DNA of 38,587 nt from NCBI GenBank assembly GCA_937951875.1, contig CALGAN010000005.1, forward strand, positions 1 to 38,587, read 5' to 3'. The DNA comes from an uncultured Alkalilimnicola sp. GTDB lineage: Bacteria > Pseudomonadota > Gammaproteobacteria > Nitrococcales > AK92. This document shows positions 1-9,023 of this stretch, one piece after another. The number at the start of each line of letters is the position of its first letter. Position 1 is the stretch's first letter. A program made the position numbers and the translations under genes. The notes under the pieces are model-generated. The model had not been told where the DNA came from, searched no databases, and saw only the letters and a program-made list of their open reading frames with translations.

Positions 1-1
1 G

Positions 2-1945
2 AACCGCAAGCTGCTCGACGAGCTGCTCGACAAGCACAGCAGCTACACCTGGGAGAATCTGATCGAGCCGTTCGAGGCGGCTTCCGACCGGCTCAGCAAG
101 GCCTGGTCGCCGGTGTCGCACATGAACTCGGTAGTCAACACCGACGCCCTGCGCGAGGCCTACAACGCCTGCCTGCCCAAGCTCTCCGAGTACGGCACCG
201 AAATCGGCCAGAACGAGCGGCTGTACCGCGCCTACCAGCAGATCCACGACTCGCCCGAGTTCGCGCGGCTGTCGCAGGCGCAGCAGAAAGCCGTGAAGGA
301 TGCGCTGCGCGACTTCAAGCTGGCCGGCGTGTCGCTGCCCGAGGACAAGAAGCGGCGCTTCAAGGAGATCAACCAGCGGCTGTCGGAGCTGTCGGCGAAG
401 TTCGAGCAGAACGTGATGGACGCCACCGACGCCTGGAGCAAGCTCGTCACCGACGAGGCCGAGCTGGCCGGCATTCCCGCCACCGCCAAGGCCAACTTCC
501 GCCAGAACGCCGAGCGCAAGGGGCTGCAGGGCTGGCTGATCAATCTGGAGTTCCCGTCCTACTACCCGGTGCTGACCTACGCCGACAACCGCGAGCTGCG
601 GCGCGAGCTGTACGAGGCCTATACCACCCGCGCCTCGGAGATCGGCCCCAATCCCGGCAAGTGGGACAACCTGCCGCTGATGGAGGAGATCCTCGCGCTG
701 CGGCATGAGAAGGCGCAGCTGCTCGGCTTCGCCAACTACGCCGAGCTGTCGCTGGCCACCAAGATGGCCGGCTCGACCCGGGAGGTGATGGACTTCCTCA
801 ACGACCTGGCCGCCCGCGCCAAGCCCAAGGCCGAGGAGGAACTGCGCGAGCTGAAGGAATTCGCCGCCAAGGCGTTCGGCGCCACCGAGCTGCAGGCCTG
901 GGACATCGGCTACTACTCGGAGAAGCTGCGCCAGAGCCGCTATCAGGTGTCGCAGGAGGATCTGCGGCCCTACTTCCCGGTGAACCGCGTCATCCAGGGT
1001 CTGTTCGAGGTGGTGCGGCGGCTCTATGGCCTGGAGATCGCCGAGGTCAGCGGCGTCGACACCTGGCACAAGGACGTCCGCTTCTACGAGATCCGCGACC
1101 AGCAGGGCAACGTGCGCGGTCAGTTCTTCGTCGATCTGTACGCCCGCGAGAAGAAGCGCGGCGGCGCCTGGATGGACGAGTGCCGGGTGCGGCGGCGCAC
1201 GGCGGTCGGCGTGCAGCTGCCGGTGGCGTACCTGACCTGCAACTTCACGCCGCCGGTGGGCGACGAGCCGGCGCTGCTCACCCATGACGAGGTGGAGACG
1301 CTGTTCCACGAGTTCGGCCACGGCCTGCACCACATGCTCACCAAGATCGACGTGGCCGCGGTGTCGGGCATCAACGGCGTGCCCTGGGATGCGGTGGAGC
1401 TGCCCAGCCAGTTCATGGAGAATTGGTGCTGGGAGCGCGAGGCGCTGGATCTGTTCGCCCGCCACTACCAGACCGGCGAGACGATCCCCGAGGCGCTCTA
1501 TCAGCGCATGCGGGCGGCGAAGAACTTCCAGTCGGCGATGCAGACCGTGCGCCAGCTGGAGTTCGCGCTGTTCGACTTCCGCCTGCACCTGGAATACGAC
1601 CCGGCGCGCGGCGGGCGCATCTACGACATTCTCAAGGAAGTGCGCGAGCAGGTGGCGGTGGTCCAGCCGCCGGCCTTCAACCGCTTCCCCAACAGCTTCG
1701 GCCACATCTTCGCCGGCGGCTATGCGGCGGGCTACTACAGCTACAAGTGGGCCGAGGTGCTGTCGGCCGACGCCTTCTCGCGCTTCGAGGAGGAAGGCAT
1801 CTTCAACCGCGAGACCGGCGAGAGCTTCCTGCGCAACATCCTTGAGCAGGGCGGCTCGCGCGACGCTATGGAACTGTTCGTAGCCTTCCGCGGCCGCAAG
1901 CCGACCATCGACGCGCTGCTGCGGCATACAGGGCTGGCGGCATAA
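2..1945 (+). CDS. prlC: Oligopeptidase A (M3 zinc metallopeptidase), 5' end outside the window
   Basis: Cytoplasmic zinc endopeptidase of family M3 that degrades short peptides, including cleaved signal peptides. The frame is open from the first bases; the residues before the first internal Met (TWENLIEPFE, WSPVSHMNSV) already match the family, so the gene starts upstream. About 647 residues are visible against roughly 680 in E. coli, so around 30 are missing. The zinc motif HEFGH is encoded at 1307-1321 within LFHEFGHGLHH, and the third zinc ligand region follows in ELPSQFMENW. The C-terminal FAGGYAAGYYSYKWAEV stretch is typical of M3A enzymes. The gene ends at TAA and faces the minus-strand barrel gene across a repeat-rich gap. 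Thimet-type oligopeptidases share the fold, but the local motifs fit PrlC/OpdA best. Confidence 0.95.
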   Translation, partial: NRKLLDELLDKHSSYTWENLIEPFEAASDRLSKAWSPVSHMNSVVNTDALREAYNACLPKLSEYGTEIGQNERLYRAYQQIHDSPEFARLSQAQQKAVKDALRDFKLAGVSLPEDKKRRFKEINQRLSELSAKFEQNVMDATDAWSKLVTDEAELAGIPATAKANFRQNAERKGLQGWLINLEFPSYYPVLTYADNRELRRELYEAYTTRASEIGPNPGKWDNLPLMEEILALRHEKAQLLGFANYAELSLATKMAGSTREVMDFLNDLAARAKPKAEEELRELKEFAAKAFGATELQAWDIGYYSEKLRQSRYQVSQEDLRPYFPVNRVIQGLFEVVRRLYGLEIAEVSGVDTWHKDVRFYEIRDQQGNVRGQFFVDLYAREKKRGGAWMDECRVRRRTAVGVQLPVAYLTCNFTPPVGDEPALLTHDEVETLFHEFGHGLHHMLTKIDVAAVSGINGVPWDAVELPSQFMENWCWEREALDLFARHYQTGETIPEALYQRMRAAKNFQSAMQTVRQLEFALFDFRLHLEYDPARGGRIYDILKEVREQVAVVQPPAFNRFPNSFGHIFAGGYAAGYYSYKWAEVLSADAFSRFEEEGIFNRETGESFLRNILEQGGSRDAMELFVAFRGRKPTIDALLRHTGLAA

Positions 1946-2054
1946 GCCGCGCGAGGGCATGCGAACGAGCGGACCGCTCGTGCCCGAGGGCGCGGGCTGT
2001 GCCGATTCCCGACTGGGCATGGCCCTCGCCGATACTTGCCCGGTTTCGGGCTGT

Positions 2055-2320
2055 CGTATGCGCACCTCTGTGACGAGGCTCTGAGTCGAGGGAGCCCTGC
2101 GTCGTCATGCCCGCGAAAGGCCTGCCCCCGCGAAAGCGGGGGCGGGCATCCAGAACTCCAAGGACGAGCTCCAGTGCCATCCACGGTCTCGCACGACCCG
2201 CAGGAACGTGCGGCGGCCAAGACTTTGCCAGTCAATAAGTTGCGCTTCGCGGCTTGTTTGTCCCCGCTCCCTCGCCCCCCGCGAGGGGGGAGGGAACGTA
2301 GGGGGCGAGCGCTCTGCTAG
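2055..2320 (+). repeat. Composite intergenic repeat, copy 1 (REP-like hairpins plus GC-rich module)
   Basis: The 381-base gap between prlC and the barrel gene holds no convincing gene. It carries a palindromic unit: ATGCCCGC (2107-2114) pairs with GCGGGCAT (2142-2149), enclosing a perfect GCCCCCGC-GAAA-GCGGGGGC hairpin (2124-2143). The preceding bases (2055-2106, containing GTATGCGCAC and GCTCTGAGTCG) recur before the copy near 17689. A second module starts at GTTGCGCTTCGCGG (2239-2252), then a CCCCCC-GCGA-GGGGGG hairpin (2275-2290) and GGGAACGTAGGGG; this module recurs at 35275-35378. The copies lie between convergent genes. Confidence 0.85.
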
Positions 2321-2326
2321 CTTCAG

Positions 2327-3421
2327 CTACGGCAGGTCGTAGCCGATGCTGAGGAACATGGCGTGAGCCTGGTTGAGCTTGAGTGCGTCGGCGCTGAAGT
2401 CGACCACGAGCCGCCCCCAGCGGACTCGCAGCCCCACCCCGTCGAACTGTGGCCAGTACAGCAGCCGCACGCCGGCCACGCTGCCACCGATGCCGTACAG
2501 GCACTGGTGCGGGCGGCACATCAGCTCGGCGTCGGCCCATACACCGCCCGCCACCGCGGCGGCGGCGCTCAGCTGCGTCCGGGTCTTGAGCCGTTGGTCG
2601 AAGCGGCTGCGGTAGCCTTCGTAGCCGGTCAGCACCGGCTCGACCTTGACGAAGCCGTCGTCGTCCACGCCGACCTGCTCGGAGTTCACCGTGGCTTCCG
2701 TATACGGCACATCGCGCCAGCGGATCATGCCCAGGGCGTCGATCACCGCGAGGTCGACGGCGAACACCCCCGGTTCCCGCCAGTGCACCGCGAGGTCGAG
2801 GCTGGCGCCAAAGCCGGTTGGCTTATCGCTGTCGCGGTCGAACAGCCGGTCGCGCTCGTACTGGTAGTCGACCTCTCCCTGATAGGCGTACTCGCGCTCG
2901 CTGCGGGCTACGGCGGTTCCCTCGAGCCGGCCGTACTGCAGGCCCCAGGCGGTGAACAGCGAGGCGCCGACGGTGGCGCTCAACCCCGGCCGAAGCTGAA
3001 AATGACGGCTGACGCGCGCGCCGGCCAGCTCGAAATGGTAGCCGGTCAGCGCCAGCCGGTACTGCCGCTCCGTCGGCAGATCGAGGTCGTTGCGGATGTA
3101 GTAGTAGAGCTCAGCGGTGTCCTCGCTGAAACGCAGATCCAGCTCCCGCCGGTAGAGTGCGCCTAGGCTCCAGCGGTCGTTGCGCGCCCCGGCCTCCACC
3201 CATAAGTGCGCCCACTGGTGTTCGCCGCCGGATGCGTACCGCCCCTCCCAGTCGTCCAGCGCCGGCTCGATCGGCACCGGCTCGCTGTAGGCCATGGCCT
3301 CGGTGCGCAGATAAGGGCGCCAGCCGTCCGCGCTCGCCGGGTCGGCGCACAGCAGCATGATCCAGGCAAGAAAGAGGGACGGCCAATGCCGCCCCTCGAT
3401 AGCGCGTAACGCCTTGCGCAT
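2327..3421 (-). CDS. Predicted outer-membrane beta-barrel protein, family not recognised
   Basis: Predicted 364-residue exported protein. Residues 1-31 look like a Sec signal peptide (basic start, hydrophobic stretch near 15-25, cleavage after ADPASA). The mature part is rich in alternating aromatic/hydrophobic strands (ELYYYIRNDL, YRLALTGYHFELAG, VRWGRLVVDFSADAL) and ends in SIGYDLP, consistent with an outer-membrane barrel of perhaps 12-16 strands; the strand count is inference. The ATG follows directly on the TAA of the upstream lipoprotein gene (TAA-ATG, no spacer), so translation is probably coupled and the two proteins may work together. I do not recognise a family. A cysteine pair near the C-terminal third (LMCRPHQCLYG) may form a disulfide. 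Confidence 0.7.
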   Translation of the reverse strand: MRKALRAIEGRHWPSLFLAWIMLLCADPASADGWRPYLRTEAMAYSEPVPIEPALDDWEGRYASGGEHQWAHLWVEAGARNDRWSLGALYRRELDLRFSEDTAELYYYIRNDLDLPTERQYRLALTGYHFELAGARVSRHFQLRPGLSATVGASLFTAWGLQYGRLEGTAVARSEREYAYQGEVDYQYERDRLFDRDSDKPTGFGASLDLAVHWREPGVFAVDLAVIDALGMIRWRDVPYTEATVNSEQVGVDDDGFVKVEPVLTGYEGYRSRFDQRLKTRTQLSAAAAVAGGVWADAELMCRPHQCLYGIGGSVAGVRLLYWPQFDGVGLRVRWGRLVVDFSADALKLNQAHAMFLSIGYDLP

Positions 3422-5908
3422 TTAGCGGATCGACTCGAACGAGCCGTCGCTCCAGCGCAGCAGCACCAGGCCGTTGTCCGTGGCCTCGATGCGCCCCGCC
3501 TGCTCGCCATCGACCTTCACGACGCCGATCTGGCCCTGGGTATTCTCCCAGTTCGGAACCAGGGTCATCGTCACGCCGGTCGCGCTGGTGATGTCGACGC
3601 TATCGAGCTGCTTGCCGATGACTTTGCGCGCCGACAGGGTCCACCGGTCGCCGCCGTGGCGGAAGGTCACCAGCACATCGCGGCTGTCGTACTCGCTGCG
3701 GCCGAGCGTGGCCGTGACCGTGGCCTCTGGATGGCCGGTCAGCTTGAGGTCGAGCGTGACGCTGATCGTGCCGCGCAGGAAGTACTCGGCGTTCTCGAAG
3801 CTGCCGATGTCGACCCGACCGCCGATCACCGTCACGCCGGCGTCGCCCACCACTTCCTCGCTGTAGTACCTCATGTAGACATGGCTGACTTCGGGCTCCG
3901 CCCCGCTGGGGGTGGTGAACTCGCTCTTCAGCCGGTCGGTGACGTAGTCGACGGCGCCCAGCGGATCGCCCGGCCAGGACTGCCCCGTGTAACGGCCATC
4001 GGCCTTGTACCAGACCTCGGTCATCGGGCTACCGTCATAGCCGTACCAGCTGTACCAGAAGTAGCTCAGCTGATCGGCGCCGGCCATGGTGCTCGCCTGT
4101 TCGGCCATGGCCAAGACCTCCTGGTCGACCGGGAGCTCCTTGTAGACGTCGATCACGCGCTCGTGCTTGAGATAGCCCAGCGTGTCGAAGGTCGCGGCGT
4201 TCTCGACGTCGAGAGCCACCACCCCCTGGACCACGCCGCTGCGCGAACTCTCGAAGCCGCCGCCCAGCCGGATCGACTGGATGCTGATCCGGTGCTCGGC
4301 ATTGGGCAGCTCCAGGCCAACGGCCTCCAGACGGACGCCGCCATAATACCTCGCCTGGAGCGGCTCGACCGGCGGCTCGGCGTTCGGATTACCCGGATCG
4401 CGCGCCACGATGCTGACCATGCCGGTCAGCGACGCCGTATCGAGGCGCGGATCGCCGATGATGGCGCCTTCGACCGGATCGATGACCACCGGCTCCTTCA
4501 GTTTCATCACGAACGAGAGGCTATTGAGCGCCAAGGTGGCGGCACCGTTCCCCACCTGACCGCTGATCGCGGCCGTAATGGACTGGACCTCGACCGGCTC
4601 GCCCTGGTGGCCTTCGGTGGCGCGGAGATCGGTGAAGACGTGCAGCCACATCTCCAGCCCGTCCGGCATCTCCTCGGACTTGACCTCGATGTGCTCGCCG
4701 TTCTCATCCTCGACCCAGGTCATCCGGATCAGGCCGAACCGACCGCCCTCGCTGTCGCGCAGCTCGTACACCATGGAGGTGTTCGGATCGATCTCTTCGC
4801 CTTCCAGCACCACGATGCTGGCAACCTGGCCCACCAGCTCGAACATCGCCGCCACTTCCTGGCTGACGATCACGTTGGCGGTATGCGCGTCGACGCCCAG
4901 GGCAACGAGCGGATCCTCCAGCTTGGCGACCGAGCGGATCAGGGTGCGGGCCTGCTGCACCAGGTCCTTGCCCTTCGCCAGCGCGTCCTCGTTGGCGACC
5001 GAGCTGGGCTGAGGATCGTAGCTGCCATCCTCGGCGATCTCGCTTTCGATGACCTCCAGGGTATGCTTGACCTTGCGCGGCAGCTTGTCCTGCAGCTGCG
5101 GCGCGTTGGCGATCTCGCGCACGGCCTCCACCAGGGCCTGGATCGTCACCGGGTCGGTGGCGTCGAACTTGCCGTCCTCGAAGCTCGCGGCCAGATTCTC
5201 GACGATCTGGCTCGCGGCGCCGCCCTCCTTGAAGGCGAGGCTGCCGACGCCGGCCAGGAAAGCGGCGTAGGTGGCGGCATTCGCATCGTCCGACAGATCG
5301 CTCTTGGTCAGATCGGCCGGCTTGGTGGACAGGACACTGACGCCGAGCACATAGCTCATTTCCGAGTTGGCTTCGGCCACCGCCTCGGCGGTAACGCCGC
5401 GCGCATCGTTCAGCGCGCGCCGCGCCGCCATGGTGGTGAATGGCGTGAGCTGCACGCTCAGGCTCTGCCCCTTGGCCGCTTGCGGCACGATCGCCTGCAG
5501 CCGGAACTCGCTGTCGTTCAGCGGCACGGTCTGACCGAACGACGCGCCGCCGCAACCGGCCGGCACGTCGCAGACCATGCTGGTGTCGTTGGTGGTGACG
5601 AGCTCGAACAGCACCGGCCCGCCGTTGTAGTTGCCGCCGATGGTGAGCGTGTACTCGCCTTTCTCATCGGTGGTGGCCTCGCCCAACGGCGCGGAGCGCT
5701 GACCGTTGGCATCGAGCTCGTATGCCCTGATCAGGGCGTTGATCAATATGCCCTTGCTGGCAACACCGGCAGCGGCCGCCCCGGTTTCCCCGCCGCCACC
5801 ACCGCCGCCGCTACCGCTACCTCCTCCGCCGCCGCAGGCGGCCAACGACATGCTAGCCGCCAGAGCCAACGCCAGCTTGGCGCCGTTCCCCCTCGACATG
5901 ATCCCCAC
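3422..5908 (-). CDS. Large lipoprotein of unknown function
   Basis: 828 residues from a GTG start. The lipobox SLAAC places the lipidated cysteine at residue 25, followed by a glycine/serine linker (about 26-45) encoded by low-complexity DNA. Next comes a region resembling a carboxypeptidase-regulatory-like beta-sandwich (KGILINALIRAYELDANG ... GEYTLTI) with a cysteine pair (MVCDVPAGCG). A probably helical middle follows (about 120-380), then a long strand-rich C-terminal half. There is no protease, transporter or glycan-enzyme motif that I can identify. The gene runs with no spacer into the barrel gene, suggesting a secreted partner pair. The 291-base gap upstream (to the S8 gene stop) contains its ribosome binding site but no promoter or terminator I can defend. 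Confidence 0.75.
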   Translation of the reverse strand: MGIMSRGNGAKLALALAASMSLAACGGGGGSGSGGGGGGGETGAAAAGVASKGILINALIRAYELDANGQRSAPLGEATTDEKGEYTLTIGGNYNGGPVLFELVTTNDTSMVCDVPAGCGGASFGQTVPLNDSEFRLQAIVPQAAKGQSLSVQLTPFTTMAARRALNDARGVTAEAVAEANSEMSYVLGVSVLSTKPADLTKSDLSDDANAATYAAFLAGVGSLAFKEGGAASQIVENLAASFEDGKFDATDPVTIQALVEAVREIANAPQLQDKLPRKVKHTLEVIESEIAEDGSYDPQPSSVANEDALAKGKDLVQQARTLIRSVAKLEDPLVALGVDAHTANVIVSQEVAAMFELVGQVASIVVLEGEEIDPNTSMVYELRDSEGGRFGLIRMTWVEDENGEHIEVKSEEMPDGLEMWLHVFTDLRATEGHQGEPVEVQSITAAISGQVGNGAATLALNSLSFVMKLKEPVVIDPVEGAIIGDPRLDTASLTGMVSIVARDPGNPNAEPPVEPLQARYYGGVRLEAVGLELPNAEHRISIQSIRLGGGFESSRSGVVQGVVALDVENAATFDTLGYLKHERVIDVYKELPVDQEVLAMAEQASTMAGADQLSYFWYSWYGYDGSPMTEVWYKADGRYTGQSWPGDPLGAVDYVTDRLKSEFTTPSGAEPEVSHVYMRYYSEEVVGDAGVTVIGGRVDIGSFENAEYFLRGTISVTLDLKLTGHPEATVTATLGRSEYDSRDVLVTFRHGGDRWTLSARKVIGKQLDSVDITSATGVTMTLVPNWENTQGQIGVVKVDGEQAGRIEATDNGLVLLRWSDGSFESIR

Positions 5909-5919
5909 AGCAAACCTCC
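5906..5919 (-). promoter_or_regulatory. Ribosome binding site that selects a GTG start
   Basis: On the minus strand GGAGG (5919-5915) is followed by six bases and then GTG (5908-5906). The next in-frame ATG (5899) lies 15 bases from the GGAGG, which is too far. This spacing favours the GTG as the start of the large lipoprotein; either start leaves the signal peptide and lipobox intact. Confidence 0.65.
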
Positions 5920-6199
5920 GAACCAGTTGTTATCGGCAGCCGGGCTACACGCGCACCCGCCGCCCCTGAGTTGTCGACACCCGGCCAAGCGCCGCATGCC
6001 GGTTCAAGGCTCGTCCGTGAGCGCTACGAGGGCCTCATGGCCTCCCGTGAATCTCGCAGCGTACCCCGTCACGACGAGCCGCCGACCCGGTTTGACCGGA
6101 TGGCCGACGATTCGCAGGCTGGGAGATCATCTGCCCCTACGCTTCCCCCTGTCGTTGATTAGTAACAGTGCTATACACGCTCCGGCAAGCAGACCCGTG

Positions 6200-8782
6200 T
6201 CAATGGCGGCGCAGCGCAGCGAGCCAGCCCTCCCAGGAATGCTCTCGCGAAGGATCGAAGCCGGTGATGAAATCCACGCCCGCGGCGTCGCGGTCGACGA
6301 CCAGCACGGCCGGCTCACCGTCCCTACCGTAAATACCGCAGGCCTCTCCCGGCCCGCAGATACGGCCGTCGTTATCGTTGTCCGTCCCGGCCACCAGGTA
6401 GTAACGGCCCGGCGGCACCTCCTCGAAACGGAAGCGGTACTCCCCCGCCTGCGCCGTCAGCCCCAGCTCCGCCACCGTCCGGCTCGGATCGTCGGCATCA
6501 ATTAGCCGCACGTAGTGGTAGCCCGCATCGCCCGGCCGATCCGGGTCGATCACCTGCATCGTCACCAGCACCACTGCCGAAATGGCGTCCGGGGACGTGA
6601 ACACGATCTCGCCACGGTAAGCGCCTTCAGCCAGGCCGGTGCGATTCACCGAGACGAGGTAACGGCCCAGGCCGTCGCTGTCGACCGCGGCCGGCACTGC
6701 CACCGCGCTAAGCCACGGCACGTTGGCGCGAACCCGGACGTCACTGACGTTGACGCCGCGAATGGTGAGCGGCAGCTGCTCGGTCAACGCGCCGAAACTG
6801 AGCATGCGCGGCGCGGCGGTCAGCACGCGCTGCGCCGGCGCCTCGCCATTGGCCTGCGCCTTGGCGTAGACCACCGCCTTATAAGCGTCGATCAAGCCGT
6901 AGCCGTAGAGCTCATCCCAGCCGGGCAATCCCAGATCCTCGACGATGGCGCCGCTGGCCAGCGCCAAATCGAACTCCTCCGGCCCCATCGCCGGCCACAC
7001 CGCCTTCATCAGGGCCGCCACCCCGGCCACATGGGGCGCGGCCATGGACGTACCCTGATAGAAGATGTAACCGTAGCTCAGCCCGCCGTTCACTTCGATG
7101 CCCGTGAGGCTGAGTACGCCGTCGGGGTAGCCGTCGCCGTTGAGGTCGCCGCGCATATCCCCACCCGGGGCCACCACATCGATGGTGGGACCGAAATTCG
7201 AGTAGAACGTCTGGCGCTTCGCCGGGCCCACCGCACCGACCGAAACCACGCCCTCATAGGCGGCGGGATAAACCGGAATATCGGTGTGATGGTTCCCGGC
7301 CGCGGCGACGACGATCACCCCGGCCTCGCGCACCCGCCGGATCACCTCTTGCTCGGCTTGCGACGCCGTATAGCTGCCGAGGCTCAAATTGATGATGTCG
7401 GCCTTGCGCCGCGGCAGACGCCCGGAATCGTTCTCCAGACCGGCCGCATACAGCAGCGCCTGGTGCATGTCGTAGTGAGTGGCTCCACCCACGCCGAACA
7501 CGCGCAACGGCATGATCTTCGCCCCCCAGGACACGCCGGCCACGCCTTGCCCGTTGTTGGTATCGGCCGCCACCGTGCCAGCCACGTGCGTGCCATGGAA
7601 GGAGCTACGGCCCGAATAGGAATTGCCCGGATCGTCCGGATCGGGGTCGATGCCGTCGCCGTCGCGGGCGATCTGTGGATCGCTGATGAAGTCGTAACCG
7701 TCATCGGTCAGCCGATTCCGCAAATCCGGATGGCGCATCAGCACGCCGGAGTCGATCACCGCCACCACCACCGGCTCCACACTGGCACCGATGCTCAGAT
7801 CCCAGGCCTGCGGCAGATTGATCAGCGGATAGTGCCACTGCAAGGCATAGTATTCGTCGTTGGGTACCCGATACGCTTGACGGATGTAGTTGGGCTCGGC
7901 GTACTCGACATCGGGCCGCCGGCTCAGCTCCTTGATCACTTCCAAGGTCCGCAGCTTGGCCTGCAGAGACTGATCCACCGCCGTTTGCTTGCCGCCGAGC
8001 CGCGGCAGCCGGCGCGGAACGAGCGCCTCGCCCTCCAGCGTGAACAACTGCGCCCGCCCAGCGGCGCCGGCCAGCGGCTTCATGCCAAGGGCAGCCATCT
8101 CGGCCTCGCGCGTCGCCGCCCGCGCACCCACGCCGTCCTTGAACTTGACCACCACCTGACCGGGCACGAAGGGATCGCTCAGGCGCAGGCCGCCCGCATC
8201 GAAATCGGCCGAACCGGGCATGCTCGCGTTCAGGACGTAGTTGGCAGCCCCGCTGTAAGCCCATACCGCCACGTAATAGCTGCCATCGGCGGGAACGGTG
8301 AGAGACTCGACCTGCGTAGTCGCGCCCGCGGACCAATCGAGCGGATCGTCGGTGTTATCGACGCTGAACAAAAACAGGTCTAGATCGTCGGCGCCGATGT
8401 CCTCGCTGGCGATATGCAGCGACAGGCGCATACCGCGCTTCAAATCGACCCGATATATGTCGATCTGATCGCCGTCGGCGTACGAGGCGCCGGGGGCGCC
8501 AGCACGCGGCTGATTGACGTAGCCGCCCACGGTGACCGGCGGAACCAGCCGCTGCGCCTGGGCGAACGTATTGTTCGGCATGCGCGGTGCCGCCGGATCG
8601 TTGACGTCGCCATCGATGGCGGTGGCGCTGAGCACCTTGATGGTGCCGCTGACCGCGTACGCGCCGCGGCCTCCGTCGCCACCGTCCCCACTACCACCGC
8701 CGCCTCCGCCACAGGCGGCCAGCGCCAGAACGCACGACGCGCTGAAGACGCCGGCAAGCCACACCCCACCTCGCGATGCCAT
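6200..8782 (-). CDS. Subtilisin-like (S8) serine protease lipoprotein with N-terminal PPC-like domain
   Basis: Predicted cell-envelope serine protease, 860 residues from ATG 8782; a TTG at 8794 would add four residues, but the G-run suits neither start clearly. The lipobox LALAAC puts the lipidated Cys at residue 24, followed by a Gly/Ser/Asp linker. Residues about 95-190 resemble a bacterial pre-peptidase (PPC) domain (DIYRVDL ... DLDLFLF ... GSYYVAV), here ahead of the protease. Residues 205-300 look like a propeptide (VPGQVVVKFKDG, VEYAEPNY). The catalytic triad is visible: Asp344 (VAVIDSG), His396 (HGTHVAG) and Ser579 (GTSMAAPHVAG), with oxyanion Asn497 (AAAGNHH). The C-terminal 200 residues are beta-rich and end with an Asp-rich, two-cysteine motif (GTDNDNDGRICGPGEAC) that could bind calcium. 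It is upstream and co-oriented with the lipoprotein/barrel pair but separated by 291 bases. Confidence 0.9.
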   Translation of the reverse strand: MASRGGVWLAGVFSASCVLALAACGGGGGGSGDGGDGGRGAYAVSGTIKVLSATAIDGDVNDPAAPRMPNNTFAQAQRLVPPVTVGGYVNQPRAGAPGASYADGDQIDIYRVDLKRGMRLSLHIASEDIGADDLDLFLFSVDNTDDPLDWSAGATTQVESLTVPADGSYYVAVWAYSGAANYVLNASMPGSADFDAGGLRLSDPFVPGQVVVKFKDGVGARAATREAEMAALGMKPLAGAAGRAQLFTLEGEALVPRRLPRLGGKQTAVDQSLQAKLRTLEVIKELSRRPDVEYAEPNYIRQAYRVPNDEYYALQWHYPLINLPQAWDLSIGASVEPVVVAVIDSGVLMRHPDLRNRLTDDGYDFISDPQIARDGDGIDPDPDDPGNSYSGRSSFHGTHVAGTVAADTNNGQGVAGVSWGAKIMPLRVFGVGGATHYDMHQALLYAAGLENDSGRLPRRKADIINLSLGSYTASQAEQEVIRRVREAGVIVVAAAGNHHTDIPVYPAAYEGVVSVGAVGPAKRQTFYSNFGPTIDVVAPGGDMRGDLNGDGYPDGVLSLTGIEVNGGLSYGYIFYQGTSMAAPHVAGVAALMKAVWPAMGPEEFDLALASGAIVEDLGLPGWDELYGYGLIDAYKAVVYAKAQANGEAPAQRVLTAAPRMLSFGALTEQLPLTIRGVNVSDVRVRANVPWLSAVAVPAAVDSDGLGRYLVSVNRTGLAEGAYRGEIVFTSPDAISAVVLVTMQVIDPDRPGDAGYHYVRLIDADDPSRTVAELGLTAQAGEYRFRFEEVPPGRYYLVAGTDNDNDGRICGPGEACGIYGRDGEPAVLVVDRDAAGVDFITGFDPSREHSWEGWLAALRRH

Positions 8783-8814
8783 GCTCCCCCCCAAGATCGT
8801 TGTCGATATTGCTT

Positions 8815-8915
8815 AAGCCCAGGATCGGCCACTTAGCTGCATCAGCGTATCCTAATTGGTGAACTGGCTCATATCTCTTGTTTGGGATAGGCCTTACTTT
8901 TTTTAGTTTTGCCTT
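8815..8915. other. AT-rich patch in the divergent S8 / exonuclease III gap
   Basis: The 241-base gap between the divergent S8 and exonuclease III genes contains a segment near 42% G+C (8821-8910), far below its surroundings, including a T-run at 8898-8904. It probably holds promoters for one or both genes. I see no -35/-10 pair good enough to call. Confidence 0.5.
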
Positions 8916-9023
8916 CGGTTGACCAGCGCCGCCCCAGGCTGGCGCTATCGCGCACGGCACGGCATCCTACCGGCACGCCCCGGCCACCCCGCCGGGCTGA
9001 TCCGTCAAACGACCGGAAAACCG

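Noticed and set aside
2101..2149. CRISPR-like repeats
   Set aside because: The repeated hairpins occur singly in separate gaps and lack evenly spaced repeat-spacer structure; no cas genes are present.
3656..6505. Very long plus-strand open frame opposite the lipoprotein and barrel genes
   Set aside because: It is a His/Arg/Asp-rich antisense frame typical of GC-rich coding DNA; the minus-strand genes have signal peptides, a lipobox and coherent protein composition.
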